Under the pieces are notes generated by a model. It ran no database searches. It had not been told where the DNA came from and worked only from the letters and a program-made list of their open reading frames with translations. Of a stretch of DNA of 64,000 bases, positions 9,790 to 17,752 are shown one piece after another. Origin of the DNA: Comamonas piscis (GTDB taxonomy: Bacteria; Pseudomonadota; Gammaproteobacteria; Burkholderiales; Burkholderiaceae_C); the NCBI RefSeq assembly GCF_014109725.1, contig NZ_CP058554.1:62001-126000 (forward strand). The letters are read 5' to 3'. Made by a program: the position numbers and the translations under genes. Each line of letters opens with the position of its first letter. Positions within the stretch are counted from its first letter, which is position 1.

Positions 9790-9886
9790 GGAGGCCCGAT
9801 GATAACCTTGGCAGGTTTCCCCCTCGGGTCGGGATGATGACTTTTCTCAGTCCCACCGTGCGTGTAAAGCCCAGCCATTGCGCACT

Positions 9887-10333
9887 TCATCCGCCCTCGG
9901 GCACATCAAAGGCCGCTTGCAGCCAGACGATCTCCTGCTCGACCAGCACCGCATCAAAACGGCAGGCGGGCTGATGGCGCAAGCTGGCCAGGTAGTGCCG
10001 GGCCGCCAAGATAATGCGGCCTTGTTTGCTGCTGCCAATGCTGCCGCCCGCGCCGCCAAAGCCGCTGTGCTGGCGCTGGCGCACCTCGACAAACACGACG
10101 GTGCCATCGCGCTCCTGCATCACCAAGTCGATCTCGCCACCGCCGCGCCCGGGGGTGCGGTAATTGCGCGCCAGCAGGCGCAGGCCTTGTTGTTGGAGAT
10201 AATGGAGCGCGGCATCTTCTGCCCTCTGGCCCCGCAGCTTGCTGGTTTCCGCCCCCTCGCCGGGGACCATCGGCGACACGGCAGGCGCGCTCGGGCCACG
10301 CCATTTTTCAAGGATCTTCCACGGTGTCTGCAT
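9887..10333 (-). CDS. yraN: YraN/UPF0102 family nuclease-fold protein
   Basis: A small protein of the restriction-endonuclease-like UPF0102 family. LRGQRAEDAAL..L...G.R.LARNYR, GGEIDLVM and VVFVEVRQR give the E-(x)-GEIDL-(x)-VEVK-like catalytic pattern, with R in place of the usual K. Family function is still unclear. The listed start (10333) gives 148 residues and overlaps the divergent rsmI start by ten bases; an internal ATG at 10270 would give 127 residues, nearer the family norm of ~120-130, and may be the true start. Confidence 0.85.
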   Translation of the reverse strand: MQTPWKILEKWRGPSAPAVSPMVPGEGAETSKLRGQRAEDAALHYLQQQGLRLLARNYRTPGRGGGEIDLVMQERDGTVVFVEVRQRQHSGFGGAGGSIGSSKQGRIILAARHYLASLRHQPACRFDAVLVEQEIVWLQAAFDVPEGG

Positions 10334-11256
10334 CTTTCACCTCCGCTTTGCAAGCAGCCCAGGCTGCGGCCGGCACCCAGCACTACCCTGCCTCCACTTT
10401 GTATGTGGTGGCCACGCCCATCGGCAATCTGGCCGATATCACCTTGCGCGCGCTGCATGTGCTGGAGCTGGTCGATGCCGTCGCCTGCGAGGACACCCGC
10501 CACACCCACAGCATGCTACGTGCCTACGGGGTTGGCAAGTCGGGTGGCCAGCTGATTGCGGTCCACCAACACAACGAGGCCGAGGCGGCAGAGCAAGTCA
10601 TCAGCCGCCTGCAGCAAGGCCAGCGCATTGCCTATGTGAGCGATGCCGGCACCCCCGGCGTAAGCGACCCCGGCGCGCGCCTGGCTGCTGCCGTGGCCCG
10701 CGCGGGCCTGCGCGTCAGCCCCCTGCCCGGCGCCAGCAGCGTGACGGCGCTGGTCAGTGCCGCCGGTGCGGTGGGGGGCGAAGGCGCCAGCAACGGTTTT
10801 GCGTTTATTGGTTTTCTGCCCACCAAGGCGCAAGAGCGCCAGCAGGCGGTGGCGCAGCTGGCGCAAGACCCGCGCAGCTTGGTGCTATTGGAGGCACCCC
10901 ACCGCATTGCCGACCTGGCCCAGGCACTGGCGGTGCTGCAAGATCGCCCCATCACTTTGGGCCGCGAGCTGACCAAGCAGTTTGAAGACATTGCCACCAT
11001 GCCGGCCGCCGAGGTACCCGCCTGGCTGGCCGCTGACCCGCACCGCAGCAAGGGCGAGTTTGCGCTGCTGCTGCACCCGCAAGCGGTGCAAACCGATGGC
11101 CTGGCCGAGGCCCACCGCGTGCTGGCGCTGCTGCTGGCCGAGCTGCCAACCAAGACGGCCGTCAAGCTGGCCGCCGACATCAGCGGCGCGCCCCGCAATG
11201 CACTGTATGACACGGCTTTGGCCTGGAAGCGCGATGCCGAGCAAGGCGATGATTAA
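10324..11256 (+). CDS. rsmI: 16S rRNA (cytidine-1402-2'-O)-methyltransferase RsmI
   Basis: A 310-residue SAM-dependent tetrapyrrole-methylase-fold enzyme that 2'-O-methylates C1402 in the 16S rRNA P site. LYVVATPIGNLADITLRA, the ACEDTRHT motif, YVSDAGTPGVSDPG and LPGASSV are all diagnostic, as is GRELTKQFE. The GTG at 10324 has AAGGA ten bases before it. It is divergent from yraN and convergent with yegD. No terminator is visible in the 25 bases to yegD. Confidence 0.96.
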   Translation: MSASFTSALQAAQAAAGTQHYPASTLYVVATPIGNLADITLRALHVLELVDAVACEDTRHTHSMLRAYGVGKSGGQLIAVHQHNEAEAAEQVISRLQQGQRIAYVSDAGTPGVSDPGARLAAAVARAGLRVSPLPGASSVTALVSAAGAVGGEGASNGFAFIGFLPTKAQERQQAVAQLAQDPRSLVLLEAPHRIADLAQALAVLQDRPITLGRELTKQFEDIATMPAAEVPAWLAADPHRSKGEFALLLHPQAVQTDGLAEAHRVLALLLAELPTKTAVKLAADISGAPRNALYDTALAWKRDAEQGDD

Positions 11257-11281
11257 AGGCCGATAAACGCGCCCGAGGGCA

Positions 11282-12547
11282 TCACAGTGCCTGGCCGTGC
11301 ACCAGGCCTGCCGCCACCCCACCAAACAGATCGCCCTCGACCTGCGGGGTGTCCGGAAAAGCCAGCGCCAGCGCCGCGCGCAGCGGCTGCAAGGCCGAGG
11401 AACCGCCGGTCAGGTAGATCGCATCGATCTGCCCTTGCTGCAGACCAGCGGCCTGCACGCAATCGAGGGCGCATTGCGCCACCTGGGCCAGCAGGGCCTG
11501 CAGGCATTGCTGCAGGTCGGCCGGCAAGACCTCAGGGCTCAGGCTCTGCTCCAGCCAGTCCAGTTCCAGCTTTTGCGCGCTTTGGTGGTTGGACAGACCG
11601 ATCTTGGTCTCCTCGACCGCATTGGCCAGGCGGTGGCCCCAGTGCTCTTGCAACAGGCGTACCAGCCGGTCGTGCAAGACCGTATCGCTGTAGCTGCTAC
11701 GCAGCGCCTGCACCTCGCGCTGGCGCTGCGGGCTGTACAGCCACTGGATCAAATGCCAGGTCGAGAGATCGTGGAACACCGCGCTGGGCACCTCGCGCCC
11801 GCTGGGGCCCACATGCTGCAGGCCCAACAGCGGCATGGCGGCCAGCAGGCTCAGGCGCCGGTCAAAATCGGTGCCTCCAATGTGTACACCGGTGGTAGCC
11901 AGAATGTCGCTGCTGCGCTCAGGCTTGTTGCGGCGATCGGGCCCCAGGCGCACCACGGTGAAGTCCGAGGTACCGCCGCCAATGTCAACCACCAGCACCA
12001 GGGCCTCATTGACAATGCGCTGCTCGTAATCCAGGGCCGCTGCAATCGGTTCGAGCTGAAAGCGCACATCCTTGAAGCCGGCGGCCTGCGCCGCATGCTG
12101 CAAGGCGTTTTGTGCTGCCTGGTCGCGCCCGGCGTCCTCGTCAACAAAATGCACCGGCCGGCCCATCACCACGGTGGCGGGCAAATGGCCCATCTGGCGC
12201 TCGGCGGTGGCGGCCAGCTGCTGCACAAACAGCGCCACGATGTCCTGGTAGGCCATCAGCTTGCCATGCACCACCGTTTTCTCCTGCATCAGCGCGCTGC
12301 CCAGCAGGCTTTTGAGCGAGCGCATCAACCGGCCTTCGGTGCCTTCCAGGTAGCGCAAAACGGCATCACGCCCATAGTGGGTGCGGTGGTCTTCGGTGTT
12401 GAAGAACACGGCCGTTGGCATGGCCAGCGATGTGCCCTCGGCCTGCAGCAAGGTGGACGGGCCGGGCGCGGCCAAATCGGCCTTGAAGGCCATGGCCGAA
12501 TTGGAGGTGCCGAAATCAATGCCCAGGATGGAAGATGCAGATGACAT
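11282..12547 (-). CDS. yegD: Hsp70-family chaperone, YegD-type
   Basis: A 421-residue protein with the actin/Hsp70 ATPase fold but no substrate-binding domain, so shorter than DnaK. It shows the phosphate-1 loop GIDFGTSNSAMA near the N-terminus, VVDIGGGTSDFTVV (phosphate 2) and YLTGGSSALQPL (adenosine). The ATG at 12547 is chosen because it directly precedes the ATPase start; the frame continues upstream without homology. The function of YegD proteins is not established. Its leader contains a strong intrinsic terminator (12626-12660) downstream of a TATAAT box, which may control expression. Confidence 0.88.
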   Translation of the reverse strand: MSSASSILGIDFGTSNSAMAFKADLAAPGPSTLLQAEGTSLAMPTAVFFNTEDHRTHYGRDAVLRYLEGTEGRLMRSLKSLLGSALMQEKTVVHGKLMAYQDIVALFVQQLAATAERQMGHLPATVVMGRPVHFVDEDAGRDQAAQNALQHAAQAAGFKDVRFQLEPIAAALDYEQRIVNEALVLVVDIGGGTSDFTVVRLGPDRRNKPERSSDILATTGVHIGGTDFDRRLSLLAAMPLLGLQHVGPSGREVPSAVFHDLSTWHLIQWLYSPQRQREVQALRSSYSDTVLHDRLVRLLQEHWGHRLANAVEETKIGLSNHQSAQKLELDWLEQSLSPEVLPADLQQCLQALLAQVAQCALDCVQAAGLQQGQIDAIYLTGGSSALQPLRAALALAFPDTPQVEGDLFGGVAAGLVHGQAL

Positions 12548-12622
12548 AAAGACCAGATCCGACGGGGGAATCGGACGAATAAAAAGCAAAGCGTGCTGGC
12601 CTGTGCAAACCGCAGGCAGCAA

Positions 12623-12722
12623 AAAGGGAAAAGCCTCTGCACCCTTGCGGGTGCAGAGGCCGAAATTCGACGGGCCCGAAGGCCACCATGGCTGGCCCCT
12701 GCGCAGAAGGAGCGCCAGCGCC
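12623..12722 (-). ncRNA. Candidate small RNA or attenuator leader upstream of yegD
   Basis: On the - strand a perfect TATAAT (12729-12734) would start transcription near 12722. About 65 bases later comes a perfect 12-bp hairpin (12633-12644 with 12649-12660, GCCTCTGCACCC arms, TTGC loop on +) followed by TTTTCCCTTTTT. No coding gene lies between the promoter and the terminator. The RNA would be ~100 nt, carries an internal GGCC...GGCC hairpin and has a CUCCUUCU stretch near its 5' end that could pair with Shine-Dalgarno sequences. Either a free-standing sRNA or an attenuated yegD leader would fit. This is an inference from sequence only. Confidence 0.4.
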
Positions 12723-12837
12723 TGGAAAATTATAGGCCAAGCGCTTGTTCCCTGTGGCCAGACGGCTGCTGCTATGCTCTGCGCTCGCTGCGCCAGGCGC
12801 CCGCCGCTCTGCAGCCCACCGGACCCGATTGCCCGCC

Positions 12838-13686
12838 ATGCAAATCACCCACACCATCGCAGAACTTCGACAAGCCCTGGCCCAGCGCGGCCGGCCCGCC
12901 TTTGTGCCCACCATGGGCAACCTGCACGCCGGCCATATCTCGCTGCTGCACGAGGCCAAGCGCCATGGCGCAGTGACGGTGGCCAGCATCTTCGTCAACC
13001 GCCTGCAGTTCTTGCCTACCGAGGACTTTGACAGCTACCCGCGCACCTGGGACAACGACTGCGCTCAACTGCGGGCGGCTGGCTGCGACATCCTGTTTGC
13101 GCCGCGCGAGAAAGACCTCTACCCCGAGCCCCAGCTGTTCAAAGTGCAGCCCGACCCGGCGCTGGCCGACATTCTGGAAGGCGAGTTCCGCCCCGGCTTT
13201 TTCACCGGTGTCTGCACCGTGGTGATGAAGCTGTTCAGTTGCGTGTTTGCCAGCACCGGCGGCGGTGCCGCTATCTTTGGCTGGAAGGACTACCAGCAGC
13301 TGATGGTGATCCAACGCATGGTGGCGCAGTTTGCGCTGCCCATCGAGATCATCGGCGTGCCCACCGCCCGCGCCGACGACGGCCTGGCGCTCAGCTCGCG
13401 CAATGGCTACCTGAGCGCGGCAGAGCGCCAGCAGGCCATGGCCTTGTCGCAGGCGCTGCAGGCCCTGGCCGCCGCCGCCCGCAGCGCACCGGGCAGCCTG
13501 GCCGACCTAGAAGCAACAGCCATGCAAGCCCTGCGCGCCCAAGGCTGGGAGCCCGACTACCTGAGCGTGCGCCAGCGCCACAACCTACTGCCGCCCGCCA
13601 TGGGCGAGCTGGCCCTCGCGCCCCTGGTGGTGCTGGGTGCGGCACGGCTGGGGAGCACGCGGCTGATTGATAACCTGGAGTTTTGA
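12838..13686 (+). CDS. panC: Pantothenate synthetase
   Basis: A 282-residue cytosolic enzyme joining pantoate and beta-alanine with ATP to make pantothenate (CoA pathway). The nucleotidyl-transferase HxGH motif is HAGH at 30-33, after VPTMGNL. GWKDYQQLMVIQRMV and the KMSKS-like LALSSRNGYL are conserved. One family position departs from the usual wording: FVNRLQF where most have FVNPxQF. The ATG at 12838 matches the family N-terminus. panB is not adjacent. Confidence 0.95.
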   Translation: MQITHTIAELRQALAQRGRPAFVPTMGNLHAGHISLLHEAKRHGAVTVASIFVNRLQFLPTEDFDSYPRTWDNDCAQLRAAGCDILFAPREKDLYPEPQLFKVQPDPALADILEGEFRPGFFTGVCTVVMKLFSCVFASTGGGAAIFGWKDYQQLMVIQRMVAQFALPIEIIGVPTARADDGLALSSRNGYLSAAERQQAMALSQALQALAAAARSAPGSLADLEATAMQALRAQGWEPDYLSVRQRHNLLPPAMGELALAPLVVLGAARLGSTRLIDNLEF

Positions 13687-14109
13687 CGCGGCGCCTGCGC
13701 CCGGGCACCGCTACCTTTGCGGATGGAGGCGCCGGCTACAACCCATGAAGCCCTGCAGCCTTGCCGTTGCGACTTCGTGCCATTTCGCTTCTTTTTCGAT
13801 AGCGTTCATGGCCTCTTTTGAGTGCCTTTGAGCGGCTTGCCTTCTGCTGACAATTGTTTGCCACGGCCGCTAGGTTACAGCCGAAAAACATACGCATGTA
13901 TCCATCTATAGACGGTACATTTTTATCCGAATAGTCAATGCATAGCGGGGTCTGAATGCCCAGACTCCGCGAGGCTCGCGTACCCGCATAGGGTTTTGCA
14001 CGCCTAGACTATGATGCATATTGATACAAATAGACGCTGTTGGTTACTCAGTCATCTTCCATGAGGTGATGTTGGTCGCCATGGCATAGCAGATTCCAAG
14101 GGAAGAGAA
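13687..14109. other. 423-base gap with no gene
   Basis: No convincing coding frame. The right half (about 13,860-14,060) is clearly more AT-rich than the flanks and probably holds the promoter of the downstream surface-protein gene. Small inverted repeats are present near 13,950-13,980 (GGTCTG/CAGACT and CGCGA/TCGCG), but none is followed by a T-run. Confidence 0.5.
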
Positions 14110-16110
14110 ATGACCCATCCAATGCGCTTTTTCAGGCTGCTGCTGGCAGCCTTTTTACTGTGTGCGGGGGCGCAGCATGCCTTTGCACAGAAAGTTTTGC
14201 TGCTGACCACTAACGTCGAAGCTCCCAATGCAGAGCAGGACGATGCCATCCGTGCTTACAACAATTTGCAGAGCGAATTCTCTTCCCAACTGGCTAACCC
14301 GGGCGATCTCACACGGAGGTCCTTTTTGGGCAATGCCAATGCCATCTCAGCGACTACCTTTAGCGATGCGCCCGGCCCCTATGACATCGTGATTGTTGCC
14401 GGTACCTACCGTGCCATCCATGACAGCAACTGGACTGTTCTGCAAAATGCAGTCGCCAACCGCTGGGCCAATTCCATCGTGTTTTTTGTCGATGGATGCT
14501 GCGAAGGGCAGAACACGGGCAACGCCCGAAAGATGGTTGCAGCCTTGAATGCAGGCACCTTGTCCACGTTTTCACTTGGCAGCACGGTCAATAGCTTTGG
14601 CTCTTTTCCATTGAACACGAACTCGCCCTACGCACCCTCGTTCACGGGCCTGAATCCTCTGCAAGGTGGCTACATCACCTATATCGACAATGTGCCCGCC
14701 AACAACGCGCTGTATGTGTCAGGTGCCTTGCCGGCAGCAGGCGTGACCCCCACCAACAATGTCTATGGCCTGCTGATTCCCACCGTGCAATCCAACGCGG
14801 GTCGAGGGGCTTGCGTGTTCGCCGTGGTGGATATCTCCATTTTTGACGGCAACCCCTGGACCAGCAACCAAGGCAAGATCGCGCCCGCCTTCCTCAACGC
14901 TGCCACCTCCGAAACCGGCGCCTGCGGCCTGCCCAAAGTCAGCAAGCGCTTTGACAAGACCGACCTCTACCTGGGCGGCAGCGACAACACCACGCTGCTG
15001 ACCATAACGCTGTCCAACAGTACCCCCCAGGCCATCAACAATGTCAACCTGACCGACAACCTGCCCGCGCCTTTGCTGGTGGCTGCCGGTACGGTCGGCA
15101 ACACCTGCACCGCTGGCACGCTCAATGCCGATGCAGGCGCCAACGCCATCAGCTACACCGGTTTCACGATTCCTGGCGACGGTTGCACCCTCACCGTGCC
15201 CGTGCAATGGCCCAATAGCGCCGCAGGCCGCCAGGCCTGCATCGACACCCCGTCAGTGACCAATACCATCACGCCGGGCACCGACTTTGTCTCGCCCACC
15301 GGCCAGGTCAACACCCCTGCCACCGCATCGCTCGCTTGCCATGCCGCACAGCTGGGCATTGCCAAACAAGTGGTCTGGCCTGCCAATGTCACGCCAGTGG
15401 ATCTGACGGGCTCAAACTTCCCGGTGTCGGTGGTCTGCACCGGCAGCGATGGCGTAGTCTCGCCCGCCATCGACACCAGCATCACGCTGGATACCGCCAC
15501 CACCGGCAGCGTCTCGATCACGCCAGTGATCTCCAGCGGCAGCTGCGTGGTGACCGAAGGCACCCGCCCCGCGCCCCCAGCCAACCATATCTGGGTGGAA
15601 GACCCGGCGCCGAGCGTCTCCGTCACGATGTCTGCGCCGCCGACAGCCAACAGCGCGCAACTGGTCAACACCCTCGCACGCGCCAACACCGATATCACGA
15701 TCAGCAAGACGGTGGCAGGCGGCCCGGCTGCGGGCATCAGCGGCAGCTTTAGCTTTAGCGCCAACTGCGGCGTGGATGGCAGCTTCAACACCACGGTGGC
15801 CTTGAACGGCAGCAATGCCGGTGCGATGGCAATCATGAATGTGCCCCAGGGCGCCAGCTGTACAGTGAGCGAGGATCCCGCCATGCCAGCGGCCCCCGCA
15901 GGCTACGCCTGGAGCGCCACCCTGCCTGCGCCGGTCAGCTTGGTCACCGCGGCCAATGGCAACACCGCGAGCTTCACCAACACCCTGGTGCGCACGGCCC
16001 CCGCGGTACCTGCGGCGGTGCCCATGCTGGATAGCGTCAAGCTGCTGTGGATGGCTGCGGCCGTGGCGCTGCTGGGCATGCTGCTGCTGCGACGCACGCA
16101 GCGCGGCTAA
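14110..16110 (+). CDS. Large exported surface protein with DUF11/DUF5979-like repeats and a C-terminal anchor
   Basis: A 666-residue protein. A Sec signal peptide occupies ~1-26 (RLLLAAFLLCAGAQHAFA). Residues ~27-270 form a domain I do not recognise; its start KVLLLTTNVEAPNAEQDD and DIVIVAGTY / IVFFVDGCC resemble an alpha/beta fold. Residues ~275-410 look like a DUF11-type beta-sandwich (TITLSNSTPQAINNVNLTDNLP). Two further Ig-like repeats of the DUF5979 type follow (~412-520 and ~525-630, each with GASCTVSED or GSCVVTEG). The end VPMLDSVKLLWM, hydrophobic stretch, RRTQR resembles an IPTL-CTERM sorting/anchor tail. It is likely envelope-anchored; role unknown. SD AAGGGA is six bases before the ATG. 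The locus looks accessory. Confidence 0.8.
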   Translation: MTHPMRFFRLLLAAFLLCAGAQHAFAQKVLLLTTNVEAPNAEQDDAIRAYNNLQSEFSSQLANPGDLTRRSFLGNANAISATTFSDAPGPYDIVIVAGTYRAIHDSNWTVLQNAVANRWANSIVFFVDGCCEGQNTGNARKMVAALNAGTLSTFSLGSTVNSFGSFPLNTNSPYAPSFTGLNPLQGGYITYIDNVPANNALYVSGALPAAGVTPTNNVYGLLIPTVQSNAGRGACVFAVVDISIFDGNPWTSNQGKIAPAFLNAATSETGACGLPKVSKRFDKTDLYLGGSDNTTLLTITLSNSTPQAINNVNLTDNLPAPLLVAAGTVGNTCTAGTLNADAGANAISYTGFTIPGDGCTLTVPVQWPNSAAGRQACIDTPSVTNTITPGTDFVSPTGQVNTPATASLACHAAQLGIAKQVVWPANVTPVDLTGSNFPVSVVCTGSDGVVSPAIDTSITLDTATTGSVSITPVISSGSCVVTEGTRPAPPANHIWVEDPAPSVSVTMSAPPTANSAQLVNTLARANTDITISKTVAGGPAAGISGSFSFSANCGVDGSFNTTVALNGSNAGAMAIMNVPQGASCTVSEDPAMPAAPAGYAWSATLPAPVSLVTAANGNTASFTNTLVRTAPAVPAAVPMLDSVKLLWMAAAVALLGMLLLRRTQRG

Positions 16111-16136
16111 GGTGAGAAGGTCCCGAGGGACCCTCT

Positions 16137-16208
16137 GCAAAACCCTCTGCCGTGGTCTGAACGCGGGCTCGGGCGATCGGCGTCCATCCCGCTTGGCGAG
16201 GGTTTTGC
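16137..16208. repeat. Long imperfect inverted repeat between convergent genes
   Basis: GCAAAACCCT (16137-16146) pairs with AGGGTTTTGC (16199-16208), and the pairing continues inward (CTGCC with GGCG) with one bulged base. The enclosed ~45 bases contain a further GCGGG/CCCGC pair. It lies between the surface-protein gene and the convergent alpha-CTD-like gene. It could be a bidirectional terminator without a clear T-run or a small palindromic repeat unit. Confidence 0.5.
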
Positions 16209-16217
16209 CGAGGATCC

Positions 16218-16667
16218 CTAACGGATCTTCACGTTGCCAGGCGGTTCGTAGCGCTGGCCAGGAAAGAACACCCGCTCGATCTCGCGCAGCGAGCCTTCGC
16301 CGAGAGAGCGGATTTTCAGCAGCGCATGCGGGTAGGCTTGGCGCAGTTGCTCGGGTGTGGTGATATCGCCGCGCGCCAGTGCGCGGACGATGGCCACCGG
16401 CAGCGATCCATTGAGGCAGGAGCCCGATACAAAAGGCAGGGTCGGCATGGCATGCGTCGGGATATAGGCCTGGCCGGGCATAAAAGCGCGTTCAATCTTG
16501 CGCAAGCGAAGCAGGCCAATGCCTTTGATGGCCAGCAGGCCCAGTGGATAGGCCTTGCGCACGGCCTCTGCTGAATCGATCCCGTTTTTCAGCAGAATGC
16601 GAATGACTTGGACAGGCAGCTTCCCATCCAAGGATGTGGGCGGGGATGAAGCTGAACCATTTGCCAT
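16218..16667 (-). CDS. Protein of two tandem RNA polymerase alpha-CTD-like modules (copy A)
   Basis: A 149-residue protein consisting almost wholly of two ~55-residue repeats (about 13-75 and 79-143). Each follows L.GsLPv.ivR.L...gI.t.e.lr.aYP..LL.I..lG...LR.IER.F.PGq.Y.P. The pattern matches the helix-hairpin-helix fold of the RNA polymerase alpha-subunit C-terminal domain (R-SANCL-x-I-L-ELL-LG-KSL-EI). No catalytic residues and no alpha N-terminal domain are present. By analogy the modules might bind DNA UP elements or transcription factors (inference). The protein is a paralog of the adjacent gene at 16690-17166, 22 bases away on the same strand. Confidence 0.7.
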   Translation of the reverse strand: MANGSASSPPTSLDGKLPVQVIRILLKNGIDSAEAVRKAYPLGLLAIKGIGLLRLRKIERAFMPGQAYIPTHAMPTLPFVSGSCLNGSLPVAIVRALARGDITTPEQLRQAYPHALLKIRSLGEGSLREIERVFFPGQRYEPPGNVKIR

Positions 16668-16689
16668 ATTGATGACATCATAATCATCT

Positions 16690-17166
16690 TTACTTAATAG
16701 TATTTCTGATTGTTTTCCTGGACTTCATAGGCTCGAAGCGTTGTCCGTCAAAGAAAGTGGCTTCCACCTCACGCAGTGCCTTGATGCCAAAGCCTGTGAT
16801 CTCCACCAGGCGCCTCGGGTAGGCGGCCACCAGCTGCTGCACGGTTTTGATGCCATGTCGCCGCAGCGTGATCAATACCCGCCGAGACACTAGGCCTTCC
16901 AGCGACGTGCCATCCAGGTCATCCGTTTCAATCAGTGCAGGTACAGGCACTTCGTAGCGCCGCCCCGGAAAAAGCAGTTCCTCGATCTGCCGAAACCTGA
17001 CGGGCCCGAGGTAGTGGATTTTCAGCAGTTTGGCTGGATACAGCGCATCGACTTGGGCCAGCGTTGTGATGTCGTGTCTGGCCAGCAGTTTCCACAGGTC
17101 GGGCGGCAGCAGGTCCTGGAGTGGCTTGTCGGGCCGTACAAACGGAGGGGATGGGGATGTCGTCAT
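16690..17166 (-). CDS. Protein of two tandem RNA polymerase alpha-CTD-like modules (copy B)
   Basis: A 158-residue paralog of the next gene, again with two alpha-CTD-like helix-hairpin-helix repeats (about 15-75 and 84-145): LLKIHYLGPVRFRQIEELLF and LVEITGFGIKALREVEATFF show the LG...LReiE core. Each ends in a (F)PGrRYE- or DGQRFE-type turn. The most plausible Shine-Dalgarno (AGGAG) is 15 bases before this ATG and is better placed for an ATG in another frame at 17176, so initiation is uncertain. It is probably co-transcribed with copy A. The two genes probably arose by duplication of an already duplicated module. Confidence 0.68.
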   Translation of the reverse strand: MTTSPSPPFVRPDKPLQDLLPPDLWKLLARHDITTLAQVDALYPAKLLKIHYLGPVRFRQIEELLFPGRRYEVPVPALIETDDLDGTSLEGLVSRRVLITLRRHGIKTVQQLVAAYPRRLVEITGFGIKALREVEATFFDGQRFEPMKSRKTIRNTIK

Positions 17167-17323
17167 CTGTAACCATCGTATCTCCTAGGGCTTGCAAAAT
17201 ATTACATGCGAGGCTGAGATTAGATTTGTTGACATGTCTCATATACAGTCCCTAATACCAGCAGCTTTTTGCGTATATGCCCTCCTTGAGCGCCCAGTGC
17301 CTGCCTTGTAAAAAGCTATGGCC

Positions 17324-17614
17324 TCATGCCTTTGACCGGCCCGGCTGCGCGTCATGACGCTGGGCCACCTTGGCCATGTACAGCGTCCCCAGAACGCACA
17401 GGCTCAGCGCCGGCCAGCCCACGACGAACAGGCCCAGGAGCCCCTCTACAAAAAACAGCAAACACAGCCCTATCTGCACGGCACCAAACCGGCGGCGCGC
17501 CGGGCCTCTGGCTGCGACGGACCCGGGCGTGGCGCTGTTCGGGCCAGCGCCCTCTTTCGGGGCTGGCTCTTCCCGGGCTGGGTCCATTTGTTCAGGTTGC
17601 TGGGCATGCTGCAT
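17324..17614 (-). CDS. Small two-helix membrane protein of unknown function
   Basis: A 96-residue protein. The N-terminal ~40 residues are hydrophilic (Pro/Glu/Ala-rich) and are followed by two hydrophobic segments (about 45-63 and 66-82) separated by VGWPAL, then a short charged tail. AAGGAA lies nine bases before the ATG. No family recognised. Overlapping frames exist on the other strand, so a coding role is likely but not proven. Confidence 0.5.
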   Translation of the reverse strand: MQHAQQPEQMDPAREEPAPKEGAGPNSATPGSVAARGPARRRFGAVQIGLCLLFFVEGLLGLFVVGWPALSLCVLGTLYMAKVAQRHDAQPGRSKA

Positions 17615-17722
17615 GGCAGGGGTTCCTTTCGTTCGGTGGCGTTGCCCTCGTCTTCAGATATAGCGAAATTACACTGGATTCCACAAATTGAATTCTGGCT
17701 CATTCCACTCCAACACACAACC

Positions 17723-17752
17723 ATATCTGTTGGATTTCAACTAGACAGATAT
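17723..17752. promoter_or_regulatory. Inverted repeat overlapping the start of the first XRE regulator
   Basis: ATATCTGT (17723-17730) and ACAGATAT (17745-17752) form a perfect 8-bp inverted repeat with centres 22 bases apart, two helical turns. It runs into the ATG at 17751. Position and geometry fit an autoregulatory operator for the HTH protein. Confidence 0.4.

Noticed and set aside
12626..12660. The hairpin before yegD as a terminator for the + strand
   Set aside because: The T-rich tail is present only when read on the - strand; on + the hairpin is followed by CGAAATTC.
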